Origin: Mycolicibacterium crocinum
Lineage (GTDB): Bacteria > Actinomycetota > Actinomycetes > Mycobacteriales > Mycobacteriaceae
Reading direction: 5' to 3'
Assembly: GCF_022370635.2 (NCBI RefSeq)
Contig: NZ_CP092362.2
Span: 4,402,001 to 4,466,000, forward strand
DNA: 64,000 nt
Position numbers and translations under genes: made by a program. The stretch's first letter is position 1, and every line of letters begins with the position of its first letter. The notes beneath the pieces are model-generated. The model ran no database searches. It saw only the letters and a list, made by a program, of their open reading frames with translations, and had not been told where the DNA came from. Below, piece after piece: positions 7,244 to 15,645 of the stretch.

Positions 7244-8425
7244 GTGACAGTCAGTGCCGACAGGGATCTTCACTACGATCCTTACGACGTCGACCAAAAC
7301 ATCAACCCGTTTCCGATGTTCGCGCGGCTGCGCGAGGAAGCGCCGCTGTACTACAACCCCGACCTCGACTTCTACGCGCTGAGCCGCTTTGACGATGTCA
7401 ATAAGGCCGTCATCGACCACGAAACGTTCATCTCGGGCCGCGGCGCGCTACTGGAGATCATCAAGTCCGGAATGGAAATCCCGACCGGCACATTGATTTT
7501 CGAGGATCCGCCGATCCACAACATTCACCGCAACCTGTTGTCGCGGGTGTTCACACCGCGCAAGGTCGCCGCCCTGGAACCGCAGATCCGCGAATTCACC
7601 ACCCGCTGCCTGGATCCGTTGGTGGGTACCGGCAGGTTCGACTTCGTCAACGACCTCGGCGAACAGATGCCAATGCGGGTGATCGGCATGCTGCTCGGCA
7701 TTCCGGAAGATCGCCAGCGGGCGGTCACCGACCACGGCGAGGCGACGCTGCAGTCGGACAAGGTGGATCTGCTGGCCACCGGTGAGATCTTCGCCGAGTT
7801 CATCGATTACCGCCGCGACCATCCGGCGGACGACATCATGACCGACCTCCTCAACGCGGAGTTCGCCGACGAGACCGGTACCGTGCGCCGGCTGCACCGC
7901 GAAGAACTGTTGCTCTACTTGACGGTGATCGCGACGGCCGGCTCGGAGACGACCACCCGATTGATCGGTTGGGCCGGCAAGACCTTGGCCGAATACCCCG
8001 ACCAACGACGTGAACTCGCCGAGAACCCGGCGTTGATTCCGCAGGCGATCGAGGAGATCCTTCGCTGGGAGCCGCCGGCGTTGCAAATCGCCCGCTACGT
8101 CACCCGCGACGTCGAGTACTACGGCCAGACCGTGCCTGCGGGCTCAGCGATGCTGATGCTCGTCGGCGCGGCCAACCGCGACCATCGGCGCTTCGCGCCC
8201 GACGGCGATGTCTTCGACATCCATCGGGAGCTCAAGTCGCACATGACCTTTGGTGCGGGCACGCACTTCTGCATGGGCAACGCACTGGCCCGCATGGAAG
8301 GTCGGATCGCGCTCGAAGAAATCCTCAAGCGCTTCCCGACCTGGGAGGTCGACTGGGCCAATGCACGCAAGTCTCAAACCACTGCGGTCCGCGGCTGGGA
8401 CGCCATGCCGACGATCGTTCCCTGA
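7244..8425 (+). CDS. Cytochrome P450
   Basis: 393 residues from GTG at 7244. GGAGG at 7231-7235 is ideally spaced (8 nt), while an in-frame ATG 84 nt upstream has no ribosome-binding site and adds a non-P450 leader. I-helix AGSETT at 232-237, ExxR at E271-R274, heme loop FGAGTHFCMG with ligand C343. A complete bacterial class I P450. The next gene, 34 nt downstream, is a mycofactocin-type SDR, so an alcohol formed here may be oxidised at once. No ferredoxin gene is adjacent; that of the minus-strand operon or the one at 60141 could serve. Confidence 0.94.
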   Translation: MTVSADRDLHYDPYDVDQNINPFPMFARLREEAPLYYNPDLDFYALSRFDDVNKAVIDHETFISGRGALLEIIKSGMEIPTGTLIFEDPPIHNIHRNLLSRVFTPRKVAALEPQIREFTTRCLDPLVGTGRFDFVNDLGEQMPMRVIGMLLGIPEDRQRAVTDHGEATLQSDKVDLLATGEIFAEFIDYRRDHPADDIMTDLLNAEFADETGTVRRLHREELLLYLTVIATAGSETTTRLIGWAGKTLAEYPDQRRELAENPALIPQAIEEILRWEPPALQIARYVTRDVEYYGQTVPAGSAMLMLVGAANRDHRRFAPDGDVFDIHRELKSHMTFGAGTHFCMGNALARMEGRIALEEILKRFPTWEVDWANARKSQTTAVRGWDAMPTIVP

Positions 8426-8459
8426 CAACCACCAACTACGACAAGAGGACTGAACAACC

Positions 8460-9299
8460 ATGGCAGGACGGGTAGAAGGCAAGGTCGCATTCATCACCGG
8501 TGCGGCCCGCGGCCAAGGTCGCGCCCACTCGGTGCGGCTGGCGTCCGAGGGTGCCGACATCATCGCGGTCGACATCTGTAAGCCGATTGACACCGTGGAC
8601 AAGATTGCGGCGTCCACCCCTGAGGACCTGGCCGAGACCGCGGATCTGGTGAAGAACGCCGGCGGACGCATCTTCACCGCCGAGGTCGATGTTCGTGACT
8701 ACGACGCGCTGAAGGCGGCGGTGGACGCCGGCGTCGAGGAATTCGGCCGGCTCGACATCATCGTCGCGAACGCCGGCATCGGCAACGGCGGCGAGACGCT
8801 GGACAAGACCAGCGAAGCCGACTGGAATGCAATGATCGACATCAACCTCAGCGGTGTGTGGAAGACGGTGAAAGCCGGTGTGCCACACATCCTTGAAGGA
8901 GGCCGCGGCGGCTCGATCATCCTGACCAGTTCAGTGGGCGGGCTCAAGGCTTACCCGCACACCGGCCACTACATCGCCGCCAAGCACGGCGTCGTCGGCC
9001 TGATGCGCACGTTCGCCGTCGAACTCGGCGCCCAGAACATCCGGGTCAACTCCGTGCACCCGACCAACGTGAACACCCCGTTGTACATGAACGAGGGCAC
9101 GATGAAATTGTTCCGCCCCGACCTGGAGAACCCGACGGCCGACGACATGAAGGTCGTCGCGCAACTGATGCACACGCTGCCGATCGGCTGGGTCGAGCCC
9201 GAGGACATCGCCAACGCGGTGCTGTTCCTGGCGTCTGACGAGTCGCGCTACATCACCGGTGTCACTCTGCCTGTCGACGGCGGCAGTTGCTTGAAGTAA
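8460..9299 (+). CDS. Mycofactocin-coupled SDR family oxidoreductase
   Basis: 279 residues. Begins MAGRVEGKVAFITGAARGQG with the TGAARGQG cofactor loop typical of the mycofactocin-associated carveol-dehydrogenase-like family (TIGR03971), followed by the long IDTVDKIAASTPEDLAETADLV insertion that encloses a non-exchangeable nicotinamide. Also ANAG, serine in LTSSVGG and YIAAK. In this family the bound NAD is re-oxidised by the peptide-derived cofactor mycofactocin rather than by free exchange. Co-transcribed with the P450 just upstream. A second gene of the same family is at 59246, also beside a P450. Confidence 0.92.
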   Translation: MAGRVEGKVAFITGAARGQGRAHSVRLASEGADIIAVDICKPIDTVDKIAASTPEDLAETADLVKNAGGRIFTAEVDVRDYDALKAAVDAGVEEFGRLDIIVANAGIGNGGETLDKTSEADWNAMIDINLSGVWKTVKAGVPHILEGGRGGSIILTSSVGGLKAYPHTGHYIAAKHGVVGLMRTFAVELGAQNIRVNSVHPTNVNTPLYMNEGTMKLFRPDLENPTADDMKVVAQLMHTLPIGWVEPEDIANAVLFLASDESRYITGVTLPVDGGSCLK

Positions 9300-11461
9300 C
9301 CCCCACTTCGCCGCAGACCGTCCACACGTTCTGCCGGTACTGCCTTGCCTCGTGCGGTGTCGACGTCACCGTCGAGGCGGGGCGGGTGGTGAAAATCTCG
9401 GCGGACAAACAGAATCCGCACAGTTGGACCGACTTCTGCGCCAAGGGCCGCACGGCGGCTCAGCTCGTCGAGCATCCGCGCCGCATCACCCGCCCGATGC
9501 GGCGGGTGGGCGAGAGCTATGTCGAGGCCACGTGGGACGAGGCGATCGCCGACATCGCCGCGCGCATGTCGGCGATCATCGAGGCCGGCGGCCCCGATGC
9601 CGTCGCCACGTACACCGGCAATCCGTCGGGCTTCTCGTCGTCAAATCTGCTTTTCATGACGGGCTGGCTGGACGCCATCGGCAGCCAGAACCGGTATTAC
9701 GTGGGTTCGGTCGACCAGAACAATCTGCACGTGGTCGCACAGGCCATGTATGGGTCGCAGCTGTTCGTCCCGGTGTCCGACGTCGACAATTGCGACTTCT
9801 TCCTGCTGGTGGGCGCCAATCCCGCTGTGAGCGCCTGGAATTGGGTAGAAAGTGTGCCGGGCGGTTGGAAGCGGGCGCTGGCCCGGCAGCGACAGGGCGC
9901 CACGATCGTGGTGGTCGACCCGGTGCGCACCGAAAGCGCCGAGAAGGCCGACCTGCACCTGGCGATCCGCCCCGGCCAGGATTGGGCGCTGCTGCTCGGC
10001 ATGGTCAAGGTGATCTTCGACGAGGGTCTCGAGCACCGCGAGGACTGCGGCGACCTTGCCATCGGCATGCCCGAGTTGCGCGCGCTGGCCTCGGCCGCCG
10101 ACCTCGACGACCTCGCCGCCCGCTGTGACATTCCCCGCGCCGACATCGAGACTCTGGCCCGAGATTTCGCGGCCGCGCTCGGCGCGATGGTGATCACCCG
10201 CACCGGGGTCTCACTGCATCTGGCCGGGACCATCGGCGAGTGGCTCGGCCACGTGCTCAACGTCATCACCGGACGGATGGACCGGTCGGGTGGACGCCGG
10301 TTCGAACGCGGATACGTCGACGCGCTGAAGTTGGCGGCGTTCGCCAAGCCGGTGGACCACCGCAGCCGGTTGCAGGACCGGCCGATGGTGGCCGGCCATC
10401 ACGGACTCGACGAACTGCCCGACGAGATCACCACGCCCGGGCAAGGGCAGATCCGCGCCATGGTCATCAACGCGGGTAATCCCGTCGTCTCCGGACCCGA
10501 CGGCGCCCGACTCGACGCCGCACTGGCTCAGCTCGACCTGCTGGTGGTGATCGACTTGCTGCAGCGCGAGAGCCACCGTCACGCACACTGGCTGCTGCCT
10601 GCGGCGCACTGGCTGGAACGGGACGATCTGCTGGCGCTCACCAGCGGTCTGCACGACGAGCCTTATGTTCAATACGGGCGGCGGGCCGTCGATCCACCGG
10701 GTGAGGCGCGCGAGGAATGGCGGTTCTTCCTCGACCTGACGCTCGCGATGAAGCGGCCCTTCCTCGGGATGCGGGGCGTCAACCAGTTCGTCAAGGCGAC
10801 CCGCGCCGTGGCCAACGCCACCCGTAAGCCGTCGCTGGCGTTCGGGCCGCACTGGATCGACCGGATGATCATCGGCCTGAGTCGCGGGATCAGTTGGCGT
10901 GCGGTGATGGAACATCCACACGGCTGGGTGTTCGGCAAGCGCGAATTCGGTCATCTGCGCACGGCGCTGCGCACCGAGGACAAGAGGATTCACGTCGCAC
11001 CGGCCGAATTCGTTGATCGGGCACGCGAGTTGCTGTCGGAGCCCCACCCGAAGTCGCCGGCTGGACGACCTTTTCAGCTGGCGAACAGCCGGCGCAGGCA
11101 TTCGATGAACTCCTGGCTCAACGACATTCCGGGGCTCCACCCGTCGGGCAAGGACAACCATGCCGTGATCAACGCCAAAGACGCTGCCGCGCTGGGCATC
11201 GCCGACGGCGATCGGGTCAGGGTGTTCTCCGATGTCGGTGCGGTTGAACTCGCCGCCGTGGTCAGCGACCGGCCGCGGCCCGGCGTCGTGATCGTCGACC
11301 ACGGCTGGGGTTCGCGGGTGTTCGACCCCCGCGGCGGTGCGGAGCCGATCTCGTTCGGCGTCAACAGGAATCTGTTGGTGGACGGATCGCCGGTCGATCC
11401 GCTGTCGCAGACCCCGGCCTTGAGTTCGGCGTGGGTGGGCGTCGAGCGGCTCGGCCCCTAG
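9287..11461 (+). CDS. Molybdopterin-dependent oxidoreductase with N-terminal [4Fe-4S] cluster
   Basis: 724 residues. N-terminal cluster motif C16-x2-C19-x3-C23 with C51 and K53 in DFCAKG, then the molybdopterin oxidoreductase body (about 60-480) and a C-terminal molydopterin dinucleotide-binding domain (about 590-715, with HAVINAKDAAALGI and GDRVRVFSD). This is the formate dehydrogenase/assimilatory nitrate reductase/thiosulfate reductase superfamily; the substrate is unknown. The start is a TTG inside the SDR 3' end (13-nt overlap); no better start lies before the cluster motif. The tight coupling to P450 and SDR argues for a role in the same oxidation pathway rather than respiration. No Tat signal is visible, so it is probably cytoplasmic. 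Confidence 0.88.
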   Translation: MLEVTPTSPQTVHTFCRYCLASCGVDVTVEAGRVVKISADKQNPHSWTDFCAKGRTAAQLVEHPRRITRPMRRVGESYVEATWDEAIADIAARMSAIIEAGGPDAVATYTGNPSGFSSSNLLFMTGWLDAIGSQNRYYVGSVDQNNLHVVAQAMYGSQLFVPVSDVDNCDFFLLVGANPAVSAWNWVESVPGGWKRALARQRQGATIVVVDPVRTESAEKADLHLAIRPGQDWALLLGMVKVIFDEGLEHREDCGDLAIGMPELRALASAADLDDLAARCDIPRADIETLARDFAAALGAMVITRTGVSLHLAGTIGEWLGHVLNVITGRMDRSGGRRFERGYVDALKLAAFAKPVDHRSRLQDRPMVAGHHGLDELPDEITTPGQGQIRAMVINAGNPVVSGPDGARLDAALAQLDLLVVIDLLQRESHRHAHWLLPAAHWLERDDLLALTSGLHDEPYVQYGRRAVDPPGEAREEWRFFLDLTLAMKRPFLGMRGVNQFVKATRAVANATRKPSLAFGPHWIDRMIIGLSRGISWRAVMEHPHGWVFGKREFGHLRTALRTEDKRIHVAPAEFVDRARELLSEPHPKSPAGRPFQLANSRRRHSMNSWLNDIPGLHPSGKDNHAVINAKDAAALGIADGDRVRVFSDVGAVELAAVVSDRPRPGVVIVDHGWGSRVFDPRGGAEPISFGVNRNLLVDGSPVDPLSQTPALSSAWVGVERLGP

Positions 11462-11476
11462 GTCGTCACCCTCCCT

Positions 11477-11721
11477 CGCCCAAACCGACGTTTCACCGCG
11501 AAAGTGCGAGAAGATGCTGGCACAACGTCGATCTCGGCGAAGGACTGGCGCTGAGAATCTCGCGCTTCCACGAGATTGAACTCACGCAGACGATTGCTCG
11601 AACTTCTCCTGCATGAGTTCAATCTCAACGGACGAAGGTTGGGCGGCACCTGATCCGCCACCGAGATCGACGTTGTGCAGACCACTACTCGCAGTTCTGC
11701 TGCGAAGCGTCGGTTTGGGCG
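11477..11721. repeat. 245-bp imperfect palindrome with two 108-nt arms
   Basis: Left arm 11477-11584, right arm 11614-11721, loop 29 nt. Without any gap the arms match in three perfect blocks: the outer 14 (CGCCCAAACCGACG), a middle 17 (CACAACGTCGATCTCGG) and the inner 13 (GAGATTGAACTCA). A 30-nt stretch matches 18 of 30, and a 34-nt stretch is near background. It lies between the convergent oxidoreductase and hydrolase genes and encodes the last 12 codons (with stop) of the hydrolase. It could be a miniature inverted-repeat element, a protein-binding palindrome or an oversized bidirectional terminator. Confidence 0.8.
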
Positions 11722-12530
11722 AAGAAGTTCAGGAGGAGCTCCGCCGTCGCGCCGGGCTGCTCGATCTGTGGGCAGTGTCCGGCGTTCTTGATGACAGCCG
11801 AATGACCGTCGGAGATCTGCTTGGCGATCTCGGCGGCCCAACCCGACGGCAGGAGCTTGTCGCCGGCACCCTCGACGACCAGGACCGGTACATCGATGCG
11901 CTCGTACGCCCGCTTGCTCGACGGGGTCGACGGGGCGTCCAATCCAGGTCGGCGAAAACGCGCTGCCGCCAATGATTCCCACGCACCGGGCGCGATGCTG
12001 GACTCGTAGCGCCGTTGCACGTACGCCTCATCGGCGGGATAGCCCGGGTCGAAGAACAGCGCCTCCACGATGGCCCGCATGGCCTCGTACGTGGCGTCGT
12101 ATTCGTAGAGCGCGGTGGTGTGCCGGTTCTTCTGGATCTCGCCGCCACCGCAGATCGTCACCGCGCTGCGCACCGGCAGTACCGGAGACTCCGACGTCAT
12201 GTCCACCAACAAATTGATGGCACCCATCGAGTTGCCGACGAAGTGCGCCGAGTCGATGCCCAGCAGGGCGCAGAACCGGGCGAGGTGCCGGATGCGCATG
12301 CCGCGACCATCGGTGAAGTCGACCACCTTCGCCGAGTCTCCGAACCCGAGCATGTCCGGGGCCAGCACGCGGTAATGCTGCGAGAGCGCGGGAATCACTT
12401 TCTCCCAGCCGATTTCGGCACTCGCCCCGAATTCGCCACCGTGCAGCAGCACGACTGGGTCGCCCTCCCCCACCTCGAGGAAGTGTGTCGTCAGACCGTC
12501 GACGACGATAATGCGGTGTTGATAGCTCAC
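11685..12530 (-). CDS. Alpha/beta hydrolase (meta-cleavage-product hydrolase-like)
   Basis: 281 residues from GTG 12530, overlapping the cyclase stop as GTGA; the longer in-frame extension lies inside the cyclase gene. Oxyanion loop LLHGGEFG, nucleophile GNSMGA (Ser about 110), acid in EGAGD, catalytic His in NAGHCPQIEQP. Fold and motifs match the MhpC/BphD/HsaD group of C-C hydrolases, acting on a ring-cleavage product. Its C-terminus (AQTDASQQNCE) is encoded inside the right arm of the large palindrome, so the end may have been remodelled. Last gene of the mhp-like operon, which already has mhpC at its head. Confidence 0.87.
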   Translation of the reverse strand: MSYQHRIIVVDGLTTHFLEVGEGDPVVLLHGGEFGASAEIGWEKVIPALSQHYRVLAPDMLGFGDSAKVVDFTDGRGMRIRHLARFCALLGIDSAHFVGNSMGAINLLVDMTSESPVLPVRSAVTICGGGEIQKNRHTTALYEYDATYEAMRAIVEALFFDPGYPADEAYVQRRYESSIAPGAWESLAAARFRRPGLDAPSTPSSKRAYERIDVPVLVVEGAGDKLLPSGWAAEIAKQISDGHSAVIKNAGHCPQIEQPGATAELLLNFFAQTDASQQNCE

Positions 12531-13525
12531 TTGATCGCGATCGGGTTGACCGGCGACCCCACCGCACCGGTGACACTCAGCGGGGGCGCGACGAGCTGGA
12601 ACTCGTACCGGCCGTCGGCCGCGCAATCGAGTGCCAATTCGGTGAGATTCCAATACTCACCCAACATCAAGCCCATATCCCGCAGGCACAGCATGTGCAT
12701 CGGCAGGATCGCGCCATCGACGCCGGACGCCGGGTTCTCGACCATCAGGTTGTCCGCCGCGACCGCGGCGACCTGATGGTCGGCCAGCCAGGACGCGCAC
12801 GTCCAATCCAGTCCGGCCCCGGGCTCCTGCCCGTCACCGGTCTCCAAAAAGCGCGCCCACCAACCCGTTCGGATCAGCACGATGTCGCCGGGTTCCACGG
12901 TGACACCCTGCGTGCGGGCCGCCTCGTCGAGCTCGGCCGGGGTGATCGGCTGGCCGAGTTCGCAGAATGTCGGCACCCCGCGCAGCTTGACGATGTCCAG
13001 CAGCACACCGCGGGACGTGATGCCTTTGCTGTCGACCTTGTCGATGCCCAGATAGTAGGCGCCCAAGCTGGACACCGAATCGGCCGGAAAACCGTTGTAC
13101 AGCTTGTCCTCGTAGTACACATGTGACAGCGCATCCCACTGAGTGGCGGCCTGCAGCGGCATGATGATCATGTCGTCGTTGAACCGCATCGGCCCGGCCG
13201 TCGAGTAACCGCTCAACTGCACGGCCGCGGGATTGCGCAGCCACGACGGGCCGTACTCCATCAGGGTTTTGGCATCACCACCGTCGATCGTCATCACGTG
13301 GGTCGGGTTCTGCCGGTACTGAAATGCACCCTGCGGTCCCGACGAGCCGAAGTCGACGCCAAGCGGAAACACCTTGCCGTGCTGGACGGTTGCCGCGGCC
13401 TGCGCGATCTTCTCGGGTGTGATGAAGTTCAGCGTGCCGAGCTCGTCGTCATCGCCCCATCGGCCCCAGTTCCGGACGTCGTCGGCGACCCGCCGGAAAT
13501 CGCTCATGCTGGCCACGCTGGTCAT
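12527..13525 (-). CDS. Cyclase family protein (kynurenine formamidase-like)
   Basis: 332 residues. Putative cyclase/kynurenine-formamidase fold (PF04199 type), a metal-dependent hydrolase family whose HxGTHxD signature appears here in the variant form QAATQWDALSHV. A later IVLIRTGWWARF stretch is also characteristic of the family. Members hydrolyse amides or lactones or open rings. The first His of the signature is replaced by Gln, so activity may be altered. ATG overlaps the SDR stop by 4 nt and its own stop overlaps the hydrolase GTG by 4 nt. Confidence 0.82.
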   Translation of the reverse strand: MTSVASMSDFRRVADDVRNWGRWGDDDELGTLNFITPEKIAQAAATVQHGKVFPLGVDFGSSGPQGAFQYRQNPTHVMTIDGGDAKTLMEYGPSWLRNPAAVQLSGYSTAGPMRFNDDMIIMPLQAATQWDALSHVYYEDKLYNGFPADSVSSLGAYYLGIDKVDSKGITSRGVLLDIVKLRGVPTFCELGQPITPAELDEAARTQGVTVEPGDIVLIRTGWWARFLETGDGQEPGAGLDWTCASWLADHQVAAVAADNLMVENPASGVDGAILPMHMLCLRDMGLMLGEYWNLTELALDCAADGRYEFQLVAPPLSVTGAVGSPVNPIAIK

Positions 13526-14334
13526 CCCTTCTCGTAGTCGGCTGCTTGCCGCGCCGCGATGTTGCCGCCGTCGGCCCAGATGACCTGACCGGTGATGTAG
13601 CCGGCAGCCTGGCTGCCCAGAAACACCAGCACCGCGGCCTGCTCAGCCGGATTCGACACCCGGCCCAGCGGTTTGGGGATGTCGTCGAGCATTTCCGGCC
13701 CATACGCCGACCGCAGCTGGTCGAGGATCGGCGTCTCGGTGACACCCGGCCCGCTGCAATTGATGCGAATACCCCTGGCGCCCAGCGGCACTGCATTGGT
13801 CACCGTGTAGCCGATGATCGCCTCCTTGGACAGCCGGTAGCCGCCGTCGGCCAGTGCGTCGGGATTGGCGTGGCACCAGTCGATGCCCTCGGCCATCGAG
13901 CCCGTCGCCAACAGACCGGCCGCCTGCGGCAGGTTCTCACGGTAGTTCGCGGCGGCCAGTGAGGACACGAGATTGACCGACGAGCCAGGCCCCAACTTCG
14001 GCAACAGTGCCTCGGTGAGCTGCCGCATACCCAGGAAGTTGATCGTGACAACCAGCAACGGGTTGCCGATCCCCGACGACACCCCGGCGACATTGAACAG
14101 GGCATCGATGGGTCCGTTGACCACGCTCGCCGCCTGATCGATCGACGCAGGGTCGGCGAGATCGATCTCGATGAATTCGCTGAGCTCGGCCGCCGGGCGG
14201 CGCATGTCGAGGCCGACCACCACGGCGCCCAGATCGATCAACTGTTCACACAGCTGCGCGCCGATTCCCGACGCGCAGCCGGTGACCACCACGCGGCGGC
14301 CGTCGTACCGCAGCAGATCGTCGATGCGAGCCAC
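13522..14334 (-). CDS. SDR family oxidoreductase (3-alpha-hydroxysteroid dehydrogenase/carbonyl reductase-like)
   Basis: 270 residues. Cofactor loop TGCASGIG near 19-26, FNVAG in place of NNAG, serine in LVSSLAAA, and catalytic YRLSK. The long insertion before the active-site Tyr (AGLLATGSMAEGIDWCHANP) is typical of the bacterial 3-alpha-HSD/carbonyl reductase HsdA subgroup. LDMRRP after beta-2 suggests NAD. Sits 3 nt after the LLM gene within the mhp-like operon, so it probably interconverts an alcohol and ketone on an alicyclic or steroid-like intermediate. Confidence 0.88.
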   Translation of the reverse strand: MARIDDLLRYDGRRVVVTGCASGIGAQLCEQLIDLGAVVVGLDMRRPAAELSEFIEIDLADPASIDQAASVVNGPIDALFNVAGVSSGIGNPLLVVTINFLGMRQLTEALLPKLGPGSSVNLVSSLAAANYRENLPQAAGLLATGSMAEGIDWCHANPDALADGGYRLSKEAIIGYTVTNAVPLGARGIRINCSGPGVTETPILDQLRSAYGPEMLDDIPKPLGRVSNPAEQAAVLVFLGSQAAGYITGQVIWADGGNIAARQAADYEKG

Positions 14335-14337
14335 GGT

Positions 14338-15645
14338 CTACTTCGCTTCCCGCTTCTCCTTCTCCATCTGCGCGGCCTTGACGCGACCCTCGTTGATCTC
14401 GGCCATGGCCTCGGGAATCTCTCCGGCAGTGAACTTTCCGCCGCGGCCTGTGGGCAGCCCGCCGAAGGAATAGGTCTCGTCGAACAACGGGGCTTCCGAC
14501 GGCTGACGGCGTGCCTCGACCTTCTCGACCACCGGCTCGAGCCGCTTGGCCTTGTCTTTGACGGCCTTCTCGTCACGTTCGATGAACTCGGGCAGGATCT
14601 CCTTGCCCATGATCTCGATGGACTCCATCGTGCCCTCGTGGCTGCGCGGGTTCAGCAGAAGAATGATCTCGTCGACCCCGCTGGCCTCATAGCTACGAAG
14701 GAACTCCCGCACCGTCTCCGGCGACCCGATGGCACCGCGGCCGGGACCGTAGGCCAGCGTCGGGTCCTCCTTGACGGCGTTCTCGTACAGCTCCCACACA
14801 CCGGTGCGTCCGGGCGTGTGCATGCCGTTGATGTAGTAGTGCATGATGCCGAACGAGAAGAAGCCGCCGCCGATGCCGATCTTCTTGATCGCCTCATCGT
14901 CGGTCTTGGCCACCATCATCGACAGGTCACCGCCGATGGCGAGCAGGTTCGGGTTGATCGCCGGCGTGCATGGTGTGCCCTGCTCCTCGAACTCCTTGTA
15001 GTAGCCGTCGACGCGGGTCTTGAGCGCCTCGGGTCCGGTGTAGGCGAAACTCAGTGCGCCGATGGCCTTCTGAGCGGCCATCTGCACCGACGACGGGCGG
15101 GTGCAGGCCACCCAGACCGGCGGGTGCGGGCTCTGCAGCGGCTTGGGGATGACGTTGCGGGCAGGCATCTCGACGTGCTCACCCTTGAAACCGGTGAACG
15201 GCGCCTCGGTCATACAGCGGATCGACACCTCCAGCGCCTCTTCCCACATCGTGCGCTTGTCGGCGGGGTCGATGTCGAAGCCGCCGAGTTCGGCAACCGA
15301 CGACCCTTCACCCGTGCCGAATTCAACACGCCCGTTGGATAAGTGGTCCAGGGTGGCGACCCGCTCGGCGATGCGCGCCGGGTGATTGATCGGCGGCGGC
15401 AGGTGCATCACACCGAAGCCGAGGCGAATGTTCTTGGTGCGCTGGCTGGCTGCGGCCAGGAACATCTCCGGTGCTGTGGAGTGGCAGTACTCCTCGAGGA
15501 AGTGGTGCTCGGTGAGCCACACGGTGGAGAAGCCGGCCTTGTCGGCGAGCTCCACCTCGTCGAGGCCATGCTGGAACAGCTGGTGCTCGTCGTCCTCCGA
15601 CCACGGCCGCGGCAGCGGGAATTCGTAGAACAGCGAGATCTTCAT
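14338..15645 (-). CDS. LLM class flavin-dependent oxidoreductase
   Basis: 435 residues. Luciferase-like TIM barrel: MKISLFYEFPLPRP start, FSTVWLTEHHF, LGFGVMHLPPPINHPARIAERVATLDHLSNGRVEFGTG, then NPLL and GSPETV motifs. About 60-80 residues longer than common LLM enzymes because of a charged C-terminal tail (KDKAKRLEPVVEKVEARR onward). The family uses FMN or F420 and includes monooxygenases and dehydrogenases; the cofactor is not decided here. ATG overlaps the flavoprotein stop by 4 nt. Likely a ring monooxygenase (Baeyer-Villiger-like) or reductase in the pathway. Confidence 0.9.
   Translation of the reverse strand: MKISLFYEFPLPRPWSEDDEHQLFQHGLDEVELADKAGFSTVWLTEHHFLEEYCHSTAPEMFLAAASQRTKNIRLGFGVMHLPPPINHPARIAERVATLDHLSNGRVEFGTGEGSSVAELGGFDIDPADKRTMWEEALEVSIRCMTEAPFTGFKGEHVEMPARNVIPKPLQSPHPPVWVACTRPSSVQMAAQKAIGALSFAYTGPEALKTRVDGYYKEFEEQGTPCTPAINPNLLAIGGDLSMMVAKTDDEAIKKIGIGGGFFSFGIMHYYINGMHTPGRTGVWELYENAVKEDPTLAYGPGRGAIGSPETVREFLRSYEASGVDEIILLLNPRSHEGTMESIEIMGKEILPEFIERDEKAVKDKAKRLEPVVEKVEARRQPSEAPLFDETYSFGGLPTGRGGKFTAGEIPEAMAEINEGRVKAAQMEKEKREAK

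Noticed and set aside
11477..11721. Insertion sequence
   Set aside because: No transposase frame, and the arms occupy nearly the whole element; at most a miniature element.
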